Of a stretch of 61,931 nucleotides of DNA, positions 57,701-61,931 are shown in pieces. A program made the position numbers and the translations under genes. A model generated the notes under the pieces. The model did not search any database. It was not told the DNA's origin and saw only the letters and a program-made list of their open reading frames with translations. This DNA comes from an uncultured Bacteroidota bacterium (GTDB taxonomy: Bacteria; Bacteroidota; Bacteroidia; Chitinophagales; LD1). The stretch is from the NCBI GenBank assembly GCA_903861145.1, contig CAIOTH010000139.1, positions 1 through 61,931 of the forward strand. The letters are read 5' to 3'. Each line of letters opens with the position of its first letter. Positions within the stretch are counted from its first letter, which is position 1.

Positions 57701-58479
57701 TTCACGTAAAAGTTGATACACTACCACGGGCTTATGCCGGCCCCGATACGATTGTTTGTCCGAGTGGAAGTTATATAATGCCTGCCACGGCCTCACCAAC
57801 AGCCACAGTTAATTGGAACCCTGCAACAGGTTTAAGCCAGGTAGATATTATTAATCCGATTTTCAATTCAAATCAATCAAGCAACTACGTTTTAACCGCT
57901 ACAAATCCTGATGGTTGCAAAAAGATTGATTCTGTGCTTATCAATGTATTCCCATTATCGGTAAATGCCGGACCCGATACTACTATATGTGATGGAGAAA
58001 CATACCTGATGCAGGGAACATCCACAACCGATAGCATTGAATGGATTCCGTCAACAGGTTTAAGTGCCATCAATATTCTTAACCCGTTATTCAGCTTCAA
58101 CACAACTACCCAATATATATTGGTTGCCACCGATACTAACGGCTGCCACGTTACCGATAGCGTGATTATAAGTGTTGAATACTGTAACACGTACATTAAA
58201 GCGCCGCAAGCCTTTACACCAAACGGCGATGGAACCAACGACCACTTTACCGTTTTCGGAAAATACATTTCCGATTACCATATACGTATTTATAACCGTT
58301 GGGGAGAAGAGGTTTATTCTTCAAACGATATAAACGAATTGAACGACCTTGGCCGTGGCTGGGATGGAACCTACAAAGGCAAGCTACAGGATGTAGGAAC
58401 CTTTGTTTATTACATACAAGCCAAAGATTTGAACGGAAAAGATCTCTTTAAGAAAGGGAATATTACTTTAATAAGATAA
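54787..58479 (+). CDS. Large type B T9SS-secreted (gliding-motility-associated CTD) protein
   Basis: 1230 residues. N-terminal signal peptide (FKKTGIILFLAFLIQAASAQ). A beta-sandwich region resembling a carbohydrate-binding/MAM-like module (about 30-230) precedes Ig/PKD-like repeats (DTVCQKDNI, KKVCLGDTAIL, KTACLGDTVSL, DTIVCPSGSY, DTTICDGETY). The C-terminus carries a gliding-motility-associated type B sorting domain (APQAFTPNGDGTNDHF, IRIYNRWGEEVYSS). Type B cargo often forms surface adhesins like SprB. It overlaps the PorE-like gene by 8 nt, so PorP, PorE and cargo form one transcript. Confidence 0.93.
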   Translation: MSKLITGQTHIFFKKTGIILFLAFLIQAASAQQQVLLFTEGFDNGPTAFVFESNAIGLNHGNNDWIINNQFSGAPLYPNTLNEDSVLSGTINNAPISNYLHIHDIAAPASADANWNPVSGSDRFCYIGSPFCTLGLTDVIFTFFWTGEGDSTAYGRVYYQANGGPWLQTGQAKYNGSHLWQYESIQDPNFNNVQNLEFGFRWVNPNNDTTKDISWGIDDVLAVGTYNPNGNNPVTLTITSITPDTVCQKDNILVGYSLSAPLCDGTYDIKLSDSTGSFSNPIDEGVFDVFAPDTTGYIYIQAPNNVEGNCFKITITRLAPNPQITSDTSICFAIHHCPVSIITNSAPVMTDHDTACVKSAIDISFNSFGNFNNNNIYYAQLSDSNGSFANPFILGHLTSSQAYPGMPGSVSGLIPGNVPPACGYYIRIVSSNPAAVGTVIGPFCLVQCDVTTNNTQDIHVCINYPNATDTVILNVADSQWHQGAQYDTCNNWTIELLDMMSFGIVNIGGLGVYHDSVSGNFKLIIGPLSQLPVAPGVYYMRIISNCSNEPWNETGTVIRITIGAPASDPPQIFSTQSDSVYCNNAGILELYVEPYNPNSIYFWNSNLFNNGLPIQEPGQIFLGNLAGAPPGNYVFYVREQNFGCYGPNSAPYNYVITTLPVIKITGPKKVCLGDTAILVANYVPATYYSWNAPPGVRIIPNLLGNNEVYLVFDSLGTYTMHCNSLNACGQDTASYSVSVYSLFTVNAKPDKTACLGDTVSLTASVPPYPKTFISLDSSINGNQGGMFNIIAHSDIVIDSFAVSFRTRVNNTITQIYTKPGTYKGFQQTQSAWFPMATTTIARPGPLLTKSVIPTWLNKSVAAGDTVAFYITTTNSPAINEAYGNGIGIQQGVVFKTDGVIDFVQGCVNAYPFGAYVGPKVLDVTIYYRTKGGLRYIWNNGDTTATINFVPNQSGEYYVHVYDTTGCTNADSVHVKVDTLPRAYAGPDTIVCPSGSYIMPATASPTATVNWNPATGLSQVDIINPIFNSNQSSNYVLTATNPDGCKKIDSVLINVFPLSVNAGPDTTICDGETYLMQGTSTTDSIEWIPSTGLSAINILNPLFSFNTTTQYILVATDTNGCHVTDSVIISVEYCNTYIKAPQAFTPNGDGTNDHFTVFGKYISDYHIRIYNRWGEEVYSSNDINELNDLGRGWDGTYKGKLQDVGTFVYYIQAKDLNGKDLFKKGNITLIR

Positions 58480-58491
58480 TTACTTTTATAG

Positions 58492-58530
58492 AAAACCGGT
58501 CGGTTTCCTCCCAAATCGGCCGGTTTTTTG
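58492..58530 (+). terminator. Intrinsic terminator of the PorP-PorE-cargo operon
   Basis: AAAACCGGTCGG pairs with CGGCCGGTTTT (G-U allowed) around a 13-nt loop and is followed by TTTTTT. It lies 13 nt after the cargo stop codon. Confidence 0.8.
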
Positions 58531-58558
58531 CAGCTTATAAAACCCACCACAGGTCCCG

Positions 58559-59143
58559 ATGCGTATAGTTTGCATTTTGGTATTTCTATGTCTTTCATGT
58601 TCAATATGGGCGCAAAACGACACTTCTGTTTTTGACAAGCAAATTGAAGTAGCTACTAGTGAATATATTTTCAAGGTGCCCTCGCAATGGAAGAATGTAC
58701 AGCAAATTGACCTTACTTCTAAAGACCGGAAATTTGAAATAACCGGTGTTGGTTTACCCACCGAATGTAACCATGCCCCGGTTACCGGTACCCTAACCCT
58801 TCGTAAATACGAATGTGGCAAACTTAGTACTGCGGAAGATTACATCATCGGCGAAATAACATCTTACCCTGATAGGGTTACCGAAGCCGGTTGCAATTAC
58901 CAAACCGATACTTTAAAAATTGCGAGTGGTGAAAAGGCAACACTTATTTCAACCCGTTTTTTGCGCCGTACCAAATTAAGCAACTACTCACGCTTTGATT
59001 TAATAGCCTACTCTAAAAAGCGAAAGGCAGCCTACATGTTTACCATCACCTTTCAATACCGTGAACCAACTTACACCTTCGAGGCTGATAACAAGCTGGT
59101 GCAATATGCGCTTGGCGTTTTTGAGGGGATAATATTGAGGTAA
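58559..59143 (+). CDS. Secreted protein of unknown function
   Basis: 194 residues with a signal peptide (RIVCILVFLCLSCSIWAQ). The mature part is beta-rich with four cysteines (C-x-C pairs around ECNHAP, YECGK, GCNYQ), no known motif and no T9SS domain, so it is probably periplasmic or attached by some other route. The ATG lies 29 nt after a strong terminator, so it probably has its own promoter, though none is obvious. Family not recognised. Confidence 0.75.
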   Translation: MRIVCILVFLCLSCSIWAQNDTSVFDKQIEVATSEYIFKVPSQWKNVQQIDLTSKDRKFEITGVGLPTECNHAPVTGTLTLRKYECGKLSTAEDYIIGEITSYPDRVTEAGCNYQTDTLKIASGEKATLISTRFLRRTKLSNYSRFDLIAYSKKRKAAYMFTITFQYREPTYTFEADNKLVQYALGVFEGIILR

Positions 59144-59170
59144 AATCACCGATTACCAACTATATAAACG

Positions 59171-59206
59171 AACAAAGCCCACACAATCGAGCGGGCTTTG
59201 CCATTT
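59171..59206. terminator. Bidirectional terminator between convergent genes
   Basis: CAAAGCCC (59173-59180) and GGGCTTTG (59193-59200) form a perfect 8-bp stem with a 12-nt loop. It lies between the stops of the 58559 gene and aceA and could serve both. Confidence 0.65.
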
Positions 59207-59222
59207 ATCCAAAATCATTTAA

Positions 59223-60500
59223 TCAATGAAACTGCTCAGCTTCAGTTGAGCCTGCAAGGGCTGTAGTTGAAGACTGGCCTTGCTGTACCACGTTTTGAAC
59301 CGCATCGAAATAGCCGGTACCTACAAAAGACTGGTGTTTAATAGCTTTAAATCCGTCTTTCTCCAAAGCAAACTCGCGTTGTTGTAACTCGCTAAAGCCG
59401 GCCATACCGCGGTCAACATAAGCTTTTGAAAGCTCGAACATTGAAGTGTTTAATGCATGGAAGCCAGCTAATGTAATAAACTGGAATTTGTACCCCAAAG
59501 CAGCAAGCTCCTCACGGAATGTAGACATTTGTTTAACGTCCATATACTTAGCCCAGTTAAATGAAGGCGAACAGTTGTAAGCCAACATCTTTCCCGGAAA
59601 CTTAGCATGTATACCTTTTGCAAACTCGCGGGCCAAACCTAAATCAGGGTTACCCGTTTCCATCCATAATAAATCAGAATATGGTGCATAACTCAGGCCT
59701 CTGTCAATACTTTGTTCAAGGCCGTTCTTTACATAATAGAACCCTTCGTTAGTACGTTTTCCGGTAAGGAATTTCGTATCACGCCCATCAATATCCGTTG
59801 TAATCAGGTTCGCTGCTTCCGCATCTGTGCGGGCAATAACCAGGGTCGACACTCCGTAAGCATCAGCCGCCAAACGGGCAGCAACTAACTTATTGATGGC
59901 CTCCTGTGTTGGAACTAATACCTTACCACCCAGGTGTCCGCATTTTTTTGCCGAAGACAACTGGTCTTCCCAATGCACACCGGCTGCACCCGCTTCAATC
60001 ATGGCTTTCATCAACTCAAATGCATTCAGGTTACCACCAAAGCCAGCTTCGGCATCGGCTACAATAGGCACCATCCAATCGCGCTGCGGCTCGCCTTCCA
60101 TATACTCTATCTGATCTCTGCGCATAAGTGCGCTATTAATTCTGCGCACCACTGCCGGTACAGAGTTAGCCGGATACAATGATTGGTCAGGATACATTTC
60201 GCCCGCCAGGTTAGCATCAGCCGCAACCTGCCAGCCCGATAAGTAAATTGCTTTCATACCAGCCGAAACTTCCTGTATAGCCTGGTTACCGGTTAACGCA
60301 CCAAGGCCCGAAACCCATGCATCTGATTGCAGCTTCTTCCACAACTTTTCGGCTCCGTTTTTGGCTAACGAATATTCAATTTGAACTGAACCACTAATAT
60401 TTACTACTTCTTCAGCAGAATAGGGTCTAACAATACCTTTCCAACGTGGATTGGTTTCCCAATCTTTACGCAGTGCAAGTGCTCTTTCTTGTTTGGTCAT
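59223..60500 (-). CDS. aceA: Isocitrate lyase AceA
   Basis: 425 residues, usual length. The catalytic signature KKCGH (185-189, C187) is present, preceded by [10 protein letters not shown] and [13 protein letters not shown], and followed by [11 protein letters not shown]. It cleaves isocitrate to succinate and glyoxylate, the first step of the glyoxylate shunt, allowing growth on acetate or fatty acids. It is the last gene of the malate-synthase/acyltransferase/lyase transcript, 28 nt after the acyltransferase. Confidence 0.97.
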   Translation of the reverse strand: MTKQERALALRKDWETNPRWKGIVRPYSAEEVVNISGSVQIEYSLAKNGAEKLWKKLQSDAWVSGLGALTGNQAIQEVSAGMKAIYLSGWQVAADANLAGEMYPDQSLYPANSVPAVVRRINSALMRRDQIEYMEGEPQRDWMVPIVADAEAGFGGNLNAFELMKAMIEAGAAGVHWEDQLSSAKKCGHLGGKVLVPTQEAINKLVAARLAADAYGVSTLVIARTDAEAANLITTDIDGRDTKFLTGKRTNEGFYYVKNGLEQSIDRGLSYAPYSDLLWMETGNPDLGLAREFAKGIHAKFPGKMLAYNCSPSFNWAKYMDVKQMSTFREELAALGYKFQFITLAGFHALNTSMFELSKAYVDRGMAGFSELQQREFALEKDGFKAIKHQSFVGTGYFDAVQNVVQQGQSSTTALAGSTEAEQFH

Positions 60501-60528
60501 CTTTATTTGGTTTTTGGTTTTTAACTTT

Positions 60529-61602
60529 TTATAGCGATCCCGATTTAATTACGGTAAAGCGCAGGTCTTTAATTTTTAAGAAGAATTTTTCGAAGTAGTT
60601 ATACGAAAGCGTTGAAACGCCAATAGTAGCAAGGGTGCCAACTACAAACAACAAATGCTGGTTAAGCGGGCCACCGGTAATTTCAACAGCTATATAGGTA
60701 ACAATAGCAAGCACTATTAAATGATATACATACAAGCCATACGAAATCTTACCCAGATGCTTAAACACCCTGTTCTCCAACCTTATAATGTTGCCGGGGT
60801 TTAATGCTGCGTTGGCAATTACCAATGCAAACAAAATGGCAAAAACCTCATCGCTGCCTGCCTTATGGTAGTTCTTTATCCAAAGCACCAGGGTTACAAT
60901 TACCAACCCTATCTGAAATATCTTAGAAAAGATATACTTAAACAAATCGGGGCGTTTTCTCCATATATACGCTGTTAATGCGCCCGTAGCCATGCAATTA
61001 AATGCCATCCGCATCATTAAGTGCGATATAAAGCCAATTACCTCGTTTTTACTTTGGTAGTGATGAAAGTTATAGTAGTCAAGAAGAATAGGTGCGATAG
61101 TAAAGCCGACTAAAACAATAATGAGGGTCATCCAAAAATACTTACCTGAGTACTTAACCAAAAACGGCCAGACCAAATAAAACTGCTCTTCTGAACCTAC
61201 CGACCATAAAACGCTGGCATACGGCAGGCCCGCGTTTATAATAAAAGCTACGTTAGGTATAAACACCAGGTAGTACCAAAACGAGCCCTTATACTGGCTC
61301 AATGTGCCTCCCGCAAAACCGGTATAAATGGCTATAAAAGTTATGAAAACAATAAAGAAGTAAAGTGGCCAAATGCGCAGGCAACGGCGTATCCAAAAAA
61401 ATTTGATGTTTATATTTTCAGTAACCTCTTTCTCCTCTAATAACAGTGTTGTTATAAGAAAGCCACTGAGTACAAAAAACAATATAACACCCAAATGCCC
61501 ATTCAAGGTTTCCAGCCCGTAAACGTGGTAAATAATTACGCTAAGCGCAGCTATAAACCTCAGTCCGTTTAGGTTAGGGAAATAAATTTTTGAATTAAAC
61601 AT
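60529..61602 (-). CDS. Acyltransferase-3 family integral membrane O-acyltransferase
   Basis: 357 residues with about ten hydrophobic segments. The N-terminal [20 protein letters not shown] carries the R and H of the family's R-x10-H motif, followed by [14 protein letters not shown] and [13 protein letters not shown]. Such enzymes acylate or succinylate polysaccharides, O-antigen or lipids using CoA or other donors. Its place between malate synthase (29 nt) and isocitrate lyase (28 nt) is unusual and points to co-expression, but no functional link to the glyoxylate shunt is evident. Confidence 0.92.
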   Translation of the reverse strand: MFNSKIYFPNLNGLRFIAALSVIIYHVYGLETLNGHLGVILFFVLSGFLITTLLLEEKEVTENINIKFFWIRRCLRIWPLYFFIVFITFIAIYTGFAGGTLSQYKGSFWYYLVFIPNVAFIINAGLPYASVLWSVGSEEQFYLVWPFLVKYSGKYFWMTLIIVLVGFTIAPILLDYYNFHHYQSKNEVIGFISHLMMRMAFNCMATGALTAYIWRKRPDLFKYIFSKIFQIGLVIVTLVLWIKNYHKAGSDEVFAILFALVIANAALNPGNIIRLENRVFKHLGKISYGLYVYHLIVLAIVTYIAVEITGGPLNQHLLFVVGTLATIGVSTLSYNYFEKFFLKIKDLRFTVIKSGSL

Positions 61603-61631
61603 TCGCGTTATTTATGCGTAAAGTATTTGGG

Positions 61632-61931
61632 TTAATTAATCTCATCGTAAGCCGGCAGGGTCAAAAAGTCTACATAGTCTCCCGGTTGAATAAGCTTATC
61701 AAATATCTCAATCGCCCGCTTCATGGTAGGGGCATTAAACGCTGCTTCCCCAACATACGCTTTAATACTTTCCAATTCACTTGGTAAAAGTTCTTTAAAA
61801 AGTTCATAACTAACAGTGCGCCCGTCTTCAAGTTTTGAACCAACAGTAATCCATTGCCAAACCTGTGTGCGCGATATTTCCGCCGTTGCGGCATCTTCCA
61901 TCAAATTATGCAGCGCCGCGGCACCAACACC
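61632..61931 (-). CDS. aceB: Malate synthase, C-terminal part (cut by the window edge)
   Basis: The last 99 codons of a gene that continues beyond the right edge; the frame stays open from 61904 back to 61931 (GVGAAALHNLMEDA). The segment AEISRTQVWQWI is diagnostic of the malate synthase A C-terminal region, containing an R-x-x-x-W block; helical segments typical of the family end follow. It condenses glyoxylate and acetyl-CoA to malate, completing the shunt begun by AceA. The stop is 29 nt from the acyltransferase start, so it heads the transcript. Confidence 0.88.
   Translation of the reverse strand, partial: GVGAAALHNLMEDAATAEISRTQVWQWITVGSKLEDGRTVSYELFKELLPSELESIKAYVGEAAFNAPTMKRAIEIFDKLIQPGDYVDFLTLPAYDEIN

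Overview
The window is chromosomal DNA from a member of the Bacteroidota, probably an environmental Chitinophagales/Sphingobacteriia-like lineage (the rank is inference). Supporting evidence: eight predicted cargo proteins with type IX secretion (T9SS) C-terminal domains, a PorP/SprF-like plus PorE-like pair, a TamL-type outer-membrane lipoprotein, and several promoters of the Bacteroidota type (TTG, 19-20 nt, TAnnTTTG) that often sit within a few bases of the start codon.

Left third (about 1-20.3 kb) is an accessory, defence-rich island. All but one gene lie on the minus strand, and it abuts tRNA-Cys. In order: an RNA-repair-like unit (a structured leader RNA, rtcB and a calcineurin-like phosphoesterase); four small uncharacterised genes forming two paralogous pairs; a tiny gene whose promoter shares a 15-bp element with the rtcB-leader promoter; a DUF5618-like gene; a prokaryotic viperin with a cytidylate-kinase-like gene; a LytS/LytTR two-component pair; and a type I restriction-modification operon (hsdM, DUF1016/PDDEXK nuclease, an 88-residue gene, hsdS, a DUF6932-like nucleotidyltransferase, a 303-residue gene of unknown family, hsdR). 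A membrane protein plus a 38-residue companion and gene debris fill the space before the tRNA.

Middle and right (20.6-61.9 kb) is mostly core genome mixed with secreted-protein genes: folB, a TolC-family efflux protein, T9SS cargo (a tandem-repeat protein, an Omp28-like/Ig fusion, a parallel beta-helix protein, an ELWxxDGT-repeat protein, two tandem VCBS/FG-GAP paralogues), L-serine dehydratase, two SGNH hydrolases, a lipid kinase, SUI1, a ParE-type toxin-antitoxin pair, dnaE, an RNA 2'-O-methyltransferase divergent from tamL, and an RsmB/NOP2-type methyltransferase. A compact operon encodes PorP/SprF-like, PorE-like and a 1230-residue type B T9SS protein, probably a dedicated secretion and anchoring set. 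The right edge holds a glyoxylate-shunt operon: malate synthase (truncated by the window), an acyltransferase-3 and isocitrate lyase.

Most noteworthy: (1) the about 140-nt structured RNA closed by a perfect 12-bp helix between its promoter and rtcB; (2) the shared promoter element linking that RNA with a tiny gene 2.4 kb away, bracketing an uncharacterised paralogous gene cluster; (3) viperin plus nucleotide kinase just downstream of a LytTR two-component system; (4) the unusual gene cargo inside the type I RM operon.
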